The notes beneath the pieces are model-generated. The model had not been told where the DNA came from and ran no database searches. It saw only the letters and a list, made by a program, of their open reading frames with translations. A stretch of 43,421 bases of DNA from an uncultured Megasphaera sp. (GTDB lineage Bacteria > Bacillota > Negativicutes > Veillonellales > Megasphaeraceae): the NCBI GenBank assembly GCA_934202965.1, contig CAKPYN010000021.1, positions 1 through 43,421 on the forward strand, in the 5' to 3' direction. Shown here piece after piece: positions 24,372 through 32,485 of the stretch. Within the stretch, counting starts at the first letter, position 1; each line of letters starts with the position of its first letter. The translations under genes were made by a program, and so were the position numbers.

Positions 24372-25595
24372 TTATTTATCCGTATATTCCTTAACGGCTT
24401 TAATAATCCGCTGCAAGCCTGTCTGAATAATCGACCGCGGCATCGCAAGATTCAAGCGGATATATCCTTTTGCATTATCCACAAAGAGAGCATTGCCGCC
24501 TTCTAGGAGAACGCCAGCTTTATTGGCCATGAAATCAGGAATATTTTCTACGTCTTCCAAATAGGGATTCATATTCACCCAAGCCAAATAGGTTGCCTGT
24601 GGAATTTGGAAGGTAATCTTAGGCAATTCCTTAGCAAAGGTATCTTTGACAAATTGGAAATTGCCATCCAAATACGTTTTCAGTTGGTCGAGCCATTCCG
24701 CACCATGTTCATAGGCTGCCGTATGGGCCGCAATAGACAGGGGATTCAAATTCATGGCATAGGCGTTTGTCGTAGCAATATATAATTTTCTTAATTCTTT
24801 ATCCCGAATAATAATTTCAGCAAACATCATACCGGCCATATTAAAGCACTTCGAAGCGGACGTGCAGACAATTAATTTATTATAATCCGGCATAATTTTC
24901 GCCATCGGAATATGACGGACGCCTTGACGAAGAATATCGCAATGGATTTCATCGCTAATAATCCAAAGGTTGTATTTTTTGACAATGGCTGCGACTTTTT
25001 CCAATTCTTCCTGCGTCCAAACACGGCCTGTCGGGTTCTGGGGGTTGCACCAAATCAGCAGTTTGGCAAAGGGATTCGCAGCATCCCGTTCCAATGCATC
25101 AAAATCAATTGTCCAATTGCCTTGGTCGTCACAAATCAGTTTATTGTGAATTGCCTGTTTATGCCGTTCATCAATGGAATGCTGGAAATACCCATACGCC
25201 GGTGTATTAATAATTGCATAATCATGATCGCCTAAAATAAGATCTACCAACGTATACAGGGCTGGAATAATGCCCAGTGAAAAACAAATATCTTCTTTGG
25301 GATACGTCCAATCATACATCTTTTGATTCCATGCATTGTACGCTTCATAAAATTCCGGTTCAAATACCTGGCTGTAACCGATGATGCGTTTATCCGCCCG
25401 ATCTTTGATAGCCTGAATAATAGCCGGGCACATGGCAAATTCCATATCGGCTACCCACATGCGAACAAATTCATCATCTTTAAAAGGAAACTTCTTTTTC
25501 CCTTCAAAGTCATTAAAAATATAGCCGCGAAATCCGTCTGTATTCATCGCATTCGTATGATATCTATTCACAATTTCATCAAAATTATACTGCAT
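24372..25595 (-). CDS. patB: PatB/MalY-type cystathionine beta-lyase (PLP aminotransferase fold)
   Basis: 407 residues from the ATG at 25595, which has TTAGGAGGGG upstream. It is a fold-type I PLP enzyme: the PLP Lys lies in VCTSASKCFNMAGMM, the Asn-Pro-x-Gly loop is NPQNPTGRVW and the carboxylate Arg is in YIRLNLAMP near the end. The N-terminus MWVADMEFA is typical of MalY/PatB C-S lyases, which split cystathionine or cysteine conjugates to a thiol, pyruvate and ammonia. It is divergent from an XRE regulator across 215 bp, a likely regulatory pair. Confidence 0.93.
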   Translation of the reverse strand: MQYNFDEIVNRYHTNAMNTDGFRGYIFNDFEGKKKFPFKDDEFVRMWVADMEFAMCPAIIQAIKDRADKRIIGYSQVFEPEFYEAYNAWNQKMYDWTYPKEDICFSLGIIPALYTLVDLILGDHDYAIINTPAYGYFQHSIDERHKQAIHNKLICDDQGNWTIDFDALERDAANPFAKLLIWCNPQNPTGRVWTQEELEKVAAIVKKYNLWIISDEIHCDILRQGVRHIPMAKIMPDYNKLIVCTSASKCFNMAGMMFAEIIIRDKELRKLYIATTNAYAMNLNPLSIAAHTAAYEHGAEWLDQLKTYLDGNFQFVKDTFAKELPKITFQIPQATYLAWVNMNPYLEDVENIPDFMANKAGVLLEGGNALFVDNAKGYIRLNLAMPRSIIQTGLQRIIKAVKEYTDK

Positions 25596-25638
25596 CGTAA
25601 CCCCTCCTAATGGCATCACAAAATGATAAGATACTGTT

Positions 25639-25667
25639 AGCATACCAAGTTATGTATATAGGGTCAA
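25639..25667 (-). promoter_or_regulatory. patB promoter
   Basis: TTGACC (25667-25662), 17-bp spacer and TATGCT (25644-25639) on the minus strand. The divergent regulator gene has an extended -10 (TGGTATACT, 25743-25751) on the plus strand. Confidence 0.75.
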
Positions 25668-25810
25668 CTAGCCAATGATTTCTTTACAAGAAACAATCTT
25701 GCCTTATTTGTTTCGTTTAAATAGATTTTTAGTGGTAAATACTGGTATACTATAGCAAGAATAGATGTATTTTCTGTGTCATCATATTTTTAAGAAACAA
25801 GGAGATTTCC

Positions 25811-26527
25811 ATGTCTAGTATAGCTAAAGAAATCGGTTTAAAAATAAAATTACTTCGCAAGCAAAAAGGACTGACACTGCAAGACCTTGCCAATGCGATT
25901 TGCAAAAGCAAGGCAACGGTATCCAAATACGAAACAGGACAAATTATGCTGGATATTGCCACATTATATGATATTGCTGATGTACTGGCAGTCAGCGTAG
26001 ACCAATTATTATGCCATCGTGCCGTTCCTGAAACGATGCCACTTCATACAAATGTTCCCCATTTTTTCAAAAACCAAAACCGTTTTTATATGTATCTCTT
26101 TGATGGCCGCAATAATTCCGTCATGCGCAGTGTCATTAATGTACTGCATATCATCAATGGAGATATGCAGCGGTATAAAACGGAAATGTTTATGAATGTT
26201 CCTGATTTACGTACATATCAAATCTGTGAAAACACCTATACGGGAACGATGACACACTATGACGCACTGACCAATTTAACCTTTCAAAATTGCAACACGC
26301 CGATGGAACAATATTCCATCAATATTCTCGCTTCTTTTTTAGATGCCCCTGCCAAATGGGGGCTGGCATTCGGCATTTCAACCCGGCCGCTCATGCCCAT
26401 TGCCGCAAAAATTCTACTGACGAAAAAGCCCCAACAAGAAACAGCTGCCTTCATTCACCAGCTGCGCGTTTCCAAGGAAGATATTCGACTGTTAAAACTG
26501 TACAATATGTTTTCGATTATTGGTTAG
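25811..26527 (+). CDS. XRE-family transcriptional regulator
   Basis: 238 residues. Residues 6-62 are a Cro/CI-type helix-turn-helix (IKLLRKQKGLTLQDLANAIC, then KATVSKYETGQIMLD). The remaining 170 residues match no domain I recognise; they contain a hydrophobic, aromatic-rich segment that may bind a ligand. AAGGAG precedes the start. Divergent placement from patB suggests it controls that gene and itself, perhaps in response to a sulfur amino acid; that is inference. Confidence 0.9.
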   Translation: MSSIAKEIGLKIKLLRKQKGLTLQDLANAICKSKATVSKYETGQIMLDIATLYDIADVLAVSVDQLLCHRAVPETMPLHTNVPHFFKNQNRFYMYLFDGRNNSVMRSVINVLHIINGDMQRYKTEMFMNVPDLRTYQICENTYTGTMTHYDALTNLTFQNCNTPMEQYSINILASFLDAPAKWGLAFGISTRPLMPIAAKILLTKKPQQETAAFIHQLRVSKEDIRLLKLYNMFSIIG

Positions 26528-26718
26528 GTATGCAAAATATTGTGTTTATTCATGTAAATAATGCATCATTAAGCGCTTAGTATTGCATTTATTACATGTT
26601 TGGTATGTCTTTGTCAGAAAAACTCCTATAAAAAAATCAGATTTTTTCCGCTACCGTTGTTATATTTTATTTACTATACTAAACGTAGCAATGAAAACGA
26701 AAGGAGTTTTGTATTATT
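26528..26718. other. Gene-free stretch with orphan ribosome site
   Basis: The first part of a 306-bp gap before the NlpC/P60 gene end; repeat C fills the rest. A small palindrome (AAAAAATC/GATTTTTT) at about 26632-26648 may end the XRE transcript. At 26698-26706 ACGAAAGGAG looks like a strong ribosome site, but only an 11-codon frame from TTG follows, running into repeat C. No gene is recognised. Confidence 0.5.
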
Positions 26719-26826
26719 TAAAGTTTTCAGAAAATGAACAGTAATGTTGCAAAGGATACACGTAAAACGATATGACAAAAGAGCTGTAACAAAATGAATT
26801 CAAACGTTCTCATTTTATTACAGCCC
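26719..26826. repeat. Interspersed intergenic hairpin repeat, copy C
   Basis: About 108 bp matching the right two thirds of copy B: the AGAAAATGAACAGTAATG block, CACGTAAAACGATATGAC and the closing hairpin (26781-26796 with 26811-26826). The left 60 bp of copies A and B are missing. Same orientation relative to the neighbouring minus-strand gene end as A and B. Confidence 0.78.
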
Positions 26827-26828
26827 TA
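26777..26828 (-). terminator. Hairpin terminator from repeat C
   Basis: The stem CTGTAACAAAATG with one mismatch in the opposite arm, TTTTG on the minus side, about 40 bp after the NlpC/P60 stop. Confidence 0.65.
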
Positions 26829-26865
26829 GCTTTTTCTTTGTTTATATACACATTTCTGCGAATCA

Positions 26866-27834
26866 CTAAATAACCCGTTTAGCTCCTACATAGTGAGACG
26901 ACCAATACCGGCTGCTAAGGTCAGCTACACTGACGCCGTTATTCGACGCATTGATAAACTGATCATTACCGATATAAATGCCTACGTGAGATACGCCAGG
27001 CATATAGGTCGAGAAAAATACTAAATCACCGGGCTGTAAATTGGACATGGATACATCCGAACCTACATCGTACTGTTCATCAGCCATACGGGGCAGTTCA
27101 ATCCCTACTGCCGAATAGACATACCGCGTAAAACCGGAGCAGTCAAAACCTGATGGTGTTGTCCCGCCAAATACGTAGGGAACGCCTTTATACTGGCTAG
27201 CAATCCCTAACAGCTGCTGAGCCAAGGCCGAATTAGCCGTACCTGTACGACTGCCAAAACCGCCGTTGCCGAACCGGCGTACCGGTCCCGTCGGCAATAC
27301 TTGTCCTGTTAGTTCATAAAATGTAGCACGACCTACAACACCATCAATTTCCAGCCCATGGTTTTCCTGAAACTTGCGGACAGCCTGTTCTGTTCCGACA
27401 CCAAACACGCCATCCACATCGACATTGTATCCTTGGTCGGCCAGGGATTGCTGAATCACGCGAATTTCATTGCTCGCCGTTACAATCGGAAAGGCCATAC
27501 TGGCAACCATGCGTTCAGCTATAGCATGTTTTTCTTCAAAATGGCTGCTGACATTTTCCGGCATAGCCGTTCCCATCAGTGCTTCATACGTCTGTTCGCC
27601 GACAATACCATCGGCTTCCAGTCCATGACTTTGCTGAAATGCTTTGACCGCTTCCTGCGTGCCTGTACCGTAATCACCATCTACTAAAATATCGCTGCCA
27701 TTTTGTACCAATGCCTGCTGAATTTCTGTAATTTGGTTTCCTCTATCGCCGGGATGAAAGGTCGCCCCAACAACGGATACCGATGCCATCAGCATCATTC
27801 CTGCCAAGATGGCTATCTTCTTGCTGCCACTCAT
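26866..27834 (-). CDS. Exported NlpC/P60 peptidoglycan endopeptidase with two PG-binding domains
   Basis: 322 residues. A signal peptide (1-24, ending VVGA) is followed by two peptidoglycan-binding type 1 domains (about 27-88 and 121-177; GDYGTGTQEAVKAFQ and DGVFGVGTEQAVRKFQ), a Gly-rich linker and an NlpC/P60 domain (205-322). The catalytic Cys232 (FDCSGFTRYVY) and His283 (VSHVGIYIG) are present; the third polar residue is Asn295 where His is common, still compatible with activity. It likely cuts D-gamma-glutamyl-diaminopimelate links. ATG 27834 is chosen, six bases after AAGGAG; a TTG one codon earlier is less likely. Confidence 0.94.
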   Translation of the reverse strand: MSGSKKIAILAGMMLMASVSVVGATFHPGDRGNQITEIQQALVQNGSDILVDGDYGTGTQEAVKAFQQSHGLEADGIVGEQTYEALMGTAMPENVSSHFEEKHAIAERMVASMAFPIVTASNEIRVIQQSLADQGYNVDVDGVFGVGTEQAVRKFQENHGLEIDGVVGRATFYELTGQVLPTGPVRRFGNGGFGSRTGTANSALAQQLLGIASQYKGVPYVFGGTTPSGFDCSGFTRYVYSAVGIELPRMADEQYDVGSDVSMSNLQPGDLVFFSTYMPGVSHVGIYIGNDQFINASNNGVSVADLSSRYWSSHYVGAKRVI

Positions 27835-28023
27835 CAAATACTCCTTTCTCGTTGTTAGATTTAAGTTATGACTTCACAACACCTATTAATACCTGTTACT
27901 ATTCATGTTGACACGAAATGAGCTATCCCCAAAGAGTTATGAAAATCATTCTTTTAGGATAGCCCGTAGACTTTTATATATAATTTTTGGTTTTATTATA
28001 ACACGACACTGCAAGCACGTCAA
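27835..28023 (-). promoter_or_regulatory. Promoter and structured leader of the NlpC/P60 gene
   Basis: TTGACG (28023-28018), 17-bp spacer and TATAAT (28000-27995); the -35 uses the T run of the preceding terminator. The leader of about 150 bases holds a long interrupted hairpin: GGGCTATCC (27965-27957) with GGATAGCTC (27928-27920), inner AAAGA and ATGA helices. No known riboswitch consensus was recognised; c-di-AMP (ydaO) switches occur before such genes, but the conserved ydaO motifs are not seen. Confidence 0.6.
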
Positions 28024-28057
28024 AAAACGCAGCTTCCGAATTTGGAAACTGCGTTTT
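28022..28057 (-). terminator. Terminator of the GGGtGRT operon
   Basis: The stem AAAACGCAG/CTGCGTTTT with an inner TTCC/GGAA helix, then six T on the minus strand; 25 bp after the GGGtGRT stop. Confidence 0.9.
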
Positions 28058-28081
28058 GCATATGATGAATAATGTTATTGA

Positions 28082-29092
28082 TTAGAATTTGCCAGCTTTC
28101 GCAGCACCTTCAACAGCAACAGCAACCGCAACAGATGCGCCAACCATTGGGTTGTTGCCCATGCCGAGGAAGCCCATCATTTCTACATGTGCCGGTACGG
28201 AAGAAGAACCTGCAAACTGTGCGTCCGAATGCATACGACCCATCGTATCGGTCATGCCGTAAGAAGCCGGGCCTGCTGCCATGTTATCCGGATGAAGCGT
28301 ACGGCCTGTACCGCCGCCAGATGCAACAGAGAAGTATTTCTTGCCCATTTCGACGCATTCTTTTTTGTATGTACCGGCAACAGGATGCTGGAATCGTGTC
28401 GGGTTCGTCGAGTTACCTGTAATAGAAACGTCTACGCCTTCATGATGCATGATTGCTACGCCTTCACGAACGTCATCGGCACCAAAGCAGCGAACATCAG
28501 CACGTTCTGTCTTAGAATAGGGAATTTCACGAACAATATGAAGTTCGCCTGTTTTGTAATCAAACTGGGTCTGTACATATGTAAAGCCGTTGATACGAGA
28601 AATAATCTGCGCAGCATCTTTGCCAAGACCGTTGAGGATAACGCGAAGCGGTACTTTACGAGCTTTATTCGCATTACGGACGATACCAATAGCACCTTCA
28701 GCAGCCGCGAAGGATTCGTGGCCGGCTAAGAAGCAGAAGCAGCTCGTTTCATCCTGAAGCAGCATAGCTGCCAGGTTGCCGTGGCCGCGGCCAACTTTAC
28801 GATCTTCTGCAACAGAACCGGGAATGCAGAATGCCTGCAATCCTTCGCCGATTGCTTTTGCAGCTTCAACAGCAGTGCGCGCATTTTTCTTAATAGCAAT
28901 AGCTGCACCCACTGTATATGCCCAGCCTGCGTTTTCAAATGCGATAGGCTGTACGTCTTTTACAATTTTATAGGGATCCAGGCCGGCTGCAGCACAAATG
29001 TCACGGCATTCTTCTACACTGCCAATGCCATATTCTTTCAGTACGCCGAGGATTTTATCTATTCTTCTGTCGTAGCTTTCAAATAATTCCAT
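28082..29092 (-). CDS. GGGtGRT protein
   Basis: 336 residues. It carries the namesake block GGGTGRTLHPDNMAAG near residue 259 and several further glycine-rich stretches (GRGHGNLAAMLL, AGHESFAAAEGAIG, MGFLGMGNNPMVGAS). This is a conserved family of anaerobes named for its motif, with no established function, usually found directly beside a NifU-like protein as here. AGGAGG precedes the start. The gap to the NifU-like gene is 12 bp, so the two form a unit. A role in iron-sulfur or sulfur metabolism is suggested only by that pairing. Confidence 0.9.
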   Translation of the reverse strand: MELFESYDRRIDKILGVLKEYGIGSVEECRDICAAAGLDPYKIVKDVQPIAFENAGWAYTVGAAIAIKKNARTAVEAAKAIGEGLQAFCIPGSVAEDRKVGRGHGNLAAMLLQDETSCFCFLAGHESFAAAEGAIGIVRNANKARKVPLRVILNGLGKDAAQIISRINGFTYVQTQFDYKTGELHIVREIPYSKTERADVRCFGADDVREGVAIMHHEGVDVSITGNSTNPTRFQHPVAGTYKKECVEMGKKYFSVASGGGTGRTLHPDNMAAGPASYGMTDTMGRMHSDAQFAGSSSVPAHVEMMGFLGMGNNPMVGASVAVAVAVEGAAKAGKF

Positions 29093-29104
29093 GGTTGTCT
29101 CCTC

Positions 29105-29797
29105 CTATTGCTGTCTTGGGTCGATATATGAATCAGCTTCATCAAAACGGCCATAATGACCTTTTGCGTCTTCCATCGCTTTTGCCGGTTCTACGCCTTT
29201 TTTAATGGCTTCCATCATTTTACCGAGATGGATAAATTCATAACCGATAACTTGTTTTTCTTCATCTAAAGCCATACGTGTTACATAGCCTTCTGTCATT
29301 TCCAAGTAACGAGTACCTTTTGCTTTTGTACCAAACATAGTACCTGTCTGGCTGCGAAGACCTTTACCGAGGTCATCCAAGCTGGCGCCAATTGGAAGAC
29401 CGCCTTCGGAAAACGCCGTCTGCGTACGTCCATATACGATCTGTAGGAATAATTGACGCATTGCCACGTTAATAGCATCGCAAACCAAATCCGTATTCAG
29501 CGCTTCCAACAATGTTTTGCCCGGCAAAATTTCAGAAGCCATTGCAGCCGAATGGGTCATGCCGGAGCAGCCAATCGTTTCTACCAATGCTTCTTCAATA
29601 ATACCGTCTTTTACATTCAGTGTCAGTTTGCAAGCGCCCTGCTGTGGTGCGCACCAACCGATACCGTGTGTCAAACCGCTTACATCTTTAATTTCTTTAA
29701 CCTGTACCCAATTACCTTCTTCCGGAATTGGTGCCGGTCCATGATATGCACCCTTAGCAACAGGACACATATTCTTAACTTCTGTTGAATATAACAT
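29105..29797 (-). CDS. NifU/IscU-like iron-sulfur scaffold homologue
   Basis: 230 residues, longer than a plain IscU (about 130). The N-terminal region resembles the NifU/IscU scaffold: cysteines in IGWCAPQQGACK, VETIGCSGMTHSAAMA and DLVCDAINVA. These are near, but not in, canonical IscU spacing, so cluster binding is likely but not certain. The C-terminal 100 residues (from about YVTRMALDEEKQVIGYEF) are specific to this subfamily, which always partners GGGtGRT proteins. The ribosome site is GAAAGGG. It lies between a LysR regulator gene (52 bp gap) and the GGGtGRT gene. Confidence 0.85.
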   Translation of the reverse strand: MLYSTEVKNMCPVAKGAYHGPAPIPEEGNWVQVKEIKDVSGLTHGIGWCAPQQGACKLTLNVKDGIIEEALVETIGCSGMTHSAAMASEILPGKTLLEALNTDLVCDAINVAMRQLFLQIVYGRTQTAFSEGGLPIGASLDDLGKGLRSQTGTMFGTKAKGTRYLEMTEGYVTRMALDEEKQVIGYEFIHLGKMMEAIKKGVEPAKAMEDAKGHYGRFDEADSYIDPRQQ

Positions 29798-29849
29798 GAT
29801 GTTTCACCCTTTCAAAAAAAATATATTCTCAACGCAGCACTGTATCAAA

Positions 29850-30725
29850 TCAATCTTTTAACTGTTCATATATCTGTTTGAACAAAGCGCTATAGATGCT
29901 GCCTTTGCGCCACAAAAAAGTAAATGCATGAGTCACTGAAAAATCACGAATCGTAACTTCCCGCAAAATACCGTCTGTAACTTCTTTTCGTACTGATTTT
30001 TCATATAAAAAAGCAATGCCGCAATTTCGACAAGCTAGTCCCTTAACCGCCTGCGGACTGCCAACTTCATACCGATACGTAAAATGTTCTACAGAAAGGC
30101 CATGTTCCGCCAAACTGCGTTCCAAAAGTTCTCTGGCACCGGCACTTTTTTCCCGTACAATAATACGCTGCTGCTGTAGTTCTGATAACGACAACACCGG
30201 CGGTACTTCATAGTCTGCACCACACACGGCAATCAGCGGTTCGTTGGAAAAAAGCAAGGTTTCATATAATCCCTGTTCAAAAAATCCTTCTACGATGGCA
30301 AAATTAATGTTTCCCTCATCGACATCCTTTAATAACTCATCTGTATCAGCAATTTTCATGCGTATATTCATGGTTTTATTCGCATGCAAATAATCCGCTA
30401 GTTTGTCAATGATTTCAAATTCACCAATCGTATGGGTGGCACCAAAAATAAGGGACATATTACTTTGCTGTAAGTCATGCATTCGTTGCTTTAACATGAC
30501 ATTATCATGACGAATCGTCATGACTGCATTCAGCAAAATCTGTCCCGCCTGCGTCAATTCCAACCGCTTTCCCGTATAGGTAAACAACTTCGTCTGAAAT
30601 TCCTTTTCCAAATGCCGAATATGCTGTGATACGGCGGGCTGGGTAATTTGCAGCTCTGCAGCTGCCTTTGTGTAGTTCATGTGTCGGCAAACGCACAAAA
30701 ATGTATGGATACGAAAATCTAACAT
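29850..30725 (-). CDS. LysR-family transcriptional regulator
   Basis: 291 residues. The winged helix-turn-helix at the N-terminus reads FRIHTFLCVCRHMNYTKAAA and LQITQPAVSQHIRHLEKE; the remainder is the periplasmic-binding-like effector domain. Start 30725 is chosen since AAAGGA lies 9 bases before and earlier codons have no ribosome site. Unusually for LysR, it is not divergent but leads the same-strand genes for the NifU-like and GGGtGRT proteins, so it may be co-transcribed with and control them. Confidence 0.93.
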   Translation of the reverse strand: MLDFRIHTFLCVCRHMNYTKAAAELQITQPAVSQHIRHLEKEFQTKLFTYTGKRLELTQAGQILLNAVMTIRHDNVMLKQRMHDLQQSNMSLIFGATHTIGEFEIIDKLADYLHANKTMNIRMKIADTDELLKDVDEGNINFAIVEGFFEQGLYETLLFSNEPLIAVCGADYEVPPVLSLSELQQQRIIVREKSAGARELLERSLAEHGLSVEHFTYRYEVGSPQAVKGLACRNCGIAFLYEKSVRKEVTDGILREVTIRDFSVTHAFTFLWRKGSIYSALFKQIYEQLKD

Positions 30726-31096
30726 ATGAACCAATCCTTTCCCAAATATACGATGGTCATTAAGAACTTCATTCAACAGTCTGTACGGATTTACGCACTC
30801 CATAAAATCATTTTATGCTATTTCTATGTATTCCGCAAGGCTTCCTCTCATTAAAGAAGCCCTTAATCGGGACTAATACGTTCCCGCACGGTCGTTTTTG
30901 ATACCACCTTCCTTTGTTATTCTACTTTATCTAGTTAATTGTGCTTTTGCTATTCTTACCAAGAATGTGTCGTATCCACTTTGTAACAGTTTTTATACAA
31001 TTTATCTACAAGTATGTTGCATCATGTTTACGCTGTATGTTATATGATATAATAAGTATATTCCCACTATATGATTATCAAAGGAGGTTTTTTCTC
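30726..31096. other. Divergent intergenic region, LysR / secreted protein
   Basis: 371 bp without a gene. Minus strand: TTGCGG (30838-30833), 17-bp spacer, TAAAAT (30815-30810) is a likely promoter for the LysR gene. Plus strand: TATAAT at 31048-31053 with a weak -35 (TGTTTA) is a likely promoter for the secreted protein gene, followed by AAGGAGG. An imperfect hairpin (AAGGCTTC/GAAGCCCTT) near 30837-30864 has no T run and no clear role. Confidence 0.6.
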
Positions 31097-31570
31097 ATGA
31101 AAAAAATTACTTCACTGTTGGCAATGCTTTGCCTGACATTGTGTGCATCCATATCATCATTTGCCATGGATTCAAATACGCTTCTCAATGATCCTGCACG
31201 TTATCGGGTTCTCAGCACACAGCCAGACGGTATCGTCTATGTAGACATGGACTCGCTGAATGGATTGCAAACGATGGATTTCCCTAACAGTTTGGAAACC
31301 ATTTCCTGCACGTTGTATGTTGAAAAATATAGCAGCACCTTAGATGCCATGGCGATTCAGCGCAACAAAACTATTCGTCAAATCAACGAATATACAGCTG
31401 ATTTCCATGCAGATAAAGTAAAAGGCATCTATACTATATCCCCAAAATTAAATCAGATCTATACCGCCAAAGGCCAGCCGTATCTAGTGAAAGTAGATAC
31501 GTTCCAATGGAATCACCCGAAAGAATTATTTATCAATTTATTCCGTCTAAGTGCGTTACCTAAAGGCTAA
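31097..31570 (+). CDS. Small exported protein, unknown
   Basis: 157 residues from the ATG behind AAGGAGG. A clear signal peptide (MKKITSLLAMLCLTLCASIS, cleaved near SSFA) is followed by a mature part of about 135 residues with YRVLSTQPDGIVYVDMDSL and IYTISPKLNQIY. It looks like a compact beta-rich domain; no family recognised. There is no lipobox. Single gene between its promoter and a strong terminator. Probably periplasmic or surface-exposed. Confidence 0.8.
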   Translation: MKKITSLLAMLCLTLCASISSFAMDSNTLLNDPARYRVLSTQPDGIVYVDMDSLNGLQTMDFPNSLETISCTLYVEKYSSTLDAMAIQRNKTIRQINEYTADFHADKVKGIYTISPKLNQIYTAKGQPYLVKVDTFQWNHPKELFINLFRLSALPKG

Positions 31571-31586
31571 ATGATTCAGCTATCCC

Positions 31587-31634
31587 GAGACTTGCAGCAA
31601 TCTATATAAAAAAGTTGCAGGTCTCTTTTTTTTT
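31587..31634 (+). terminator. Terminator of the small exported protein gene
   Basis: The stem GAGACTTGCA/TGCAGGTCTC (one wobble) followed by nine T. Confidence 0.93.
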
Positions 31635-31674
31635 GTAGTATGATAAGTTTATATAATGAAAGAAGGAATTAACT

Positions 31675-32472
31675 ATGGATACTGCAAAATATCTAAAAAT
31701 GATAAAAAACAATCCCTATGTCATTGAACGCATAGAGAATCCGACAGAAGATATGAAACTACTCGCCGTCCAGACAAATGGGCTGGCACTGCAGTATATC
31801 TCTGACCCTTCAGAAGAACTACAGCAAGCAGCCGTTGCCAATACGCCGCGAGCCATTCAATTTATTGATCATCCGTCTGACGCCCTGCTTTTGCAAGCCA
31901 TACAGCATGGCTGGAACAATTTGGCCTATGTCAAACATCCTTCCAAATCGCTGATCCAAGAAGCGCTGCAGCAATCAGGCTGGGCCATTAAATACGTAGC
32001 CCATCCCTCAGAAGCATTACAGCTGCAGGCTGTACAAAAAAACTACGATGCCATTCAATACATTACAAATCCAAGTCCGGCCGTACAGAAAGCCGCTGTC
32101 ACAGCTAATTATGAAGCCTTGCGGTATATCGCAAATCCGGACTTTGACGCTATCTGCTTGGCTGTCCAACAAACGGAAAAAGCCGTTCGCCTTGTGTCAT
32201 CCATTACAAAAGAACAATTTCTGCATTTTATTCAGCTCAATATTTTAGTACTTAAATATATACCCAACGGCCTGTCTATTTCTAAAGACGAATTGGAATC
32301 TGTCCTCAAGCAGATTCTTTCACTAGACGACGTGGATGAACTATATATCCGCAACTTTATTAACTGCCCTATCGACATGCTGTCACCGGTAGACAAAGTA
32401 CTGCTCGTCGATGCCTATGGCAGTAAAAAAGCAAAACGCATTACTGTCGATGAAAAATTAATGATTCAATAA
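31675..32472 (+). CDS. 22-residue tandem-repeat protein (DUF4116-like)
   Basis: 265 residues. Residues 13-190 are eight tandem units of 22 residues with the pattern A(I/L)xYIxxPSxxLQxxAVxxN, for example LQYISDPSEELQQAAV and IKYVAHPSEALQLQAV. Helical repeats of this kind occur in DUF4116-type proteins and make elongated protein-binding surfaces. The last 75 residues are non-repetitive (LDDVDELYIRNFINCPIDML). No signal peptide. It starts the operon with the MoxR ATPase (13 bp gap) and VWA protein, so it is likely an adaptor or target-recognition part. Confidence 0.8.
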   Translation: MDTAKYLKMIKNNPYVIERIENPTEDMKLLAVQTNGLALQYISDPSEELQQAAVANTPRAIQFIDHPSDALLLQAIQHGWNNLAYVKHPSKSLIQEALQQSGWAIKYVAHPSEALQLQAVQKNYDAIQYITNPSPAVQKAAVTANYEALRYIANPDFDAICLAVQQTEKAVRLVSSITKEQFLHFIQLNILVLKYIPNGLSISKDELESVLKQILSLDDVDELYIRNFINCPIDMLSPVDKVLLVDAYGSKKAKRITVDEKLMIQ

Positions 32473-32485
32473 GGAGTCTTATATC

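Noticed and set aside
27835..28000. c-di-AMP (ydaO) riboswitch before the NlpC/P60 gene
   Set aside because: Context fits, but the conserved ydaO sequence blocks are not visible; kept only as an unassigned structured leader.
31675..32472. CRISPR-like or DNA tandem repeat in the 22-residue repeat gene
   Set aside because: The periodicity is at protein level; the DNA units are diverged and there are no spacers. No CRISPR array was seen anywhere in the window.
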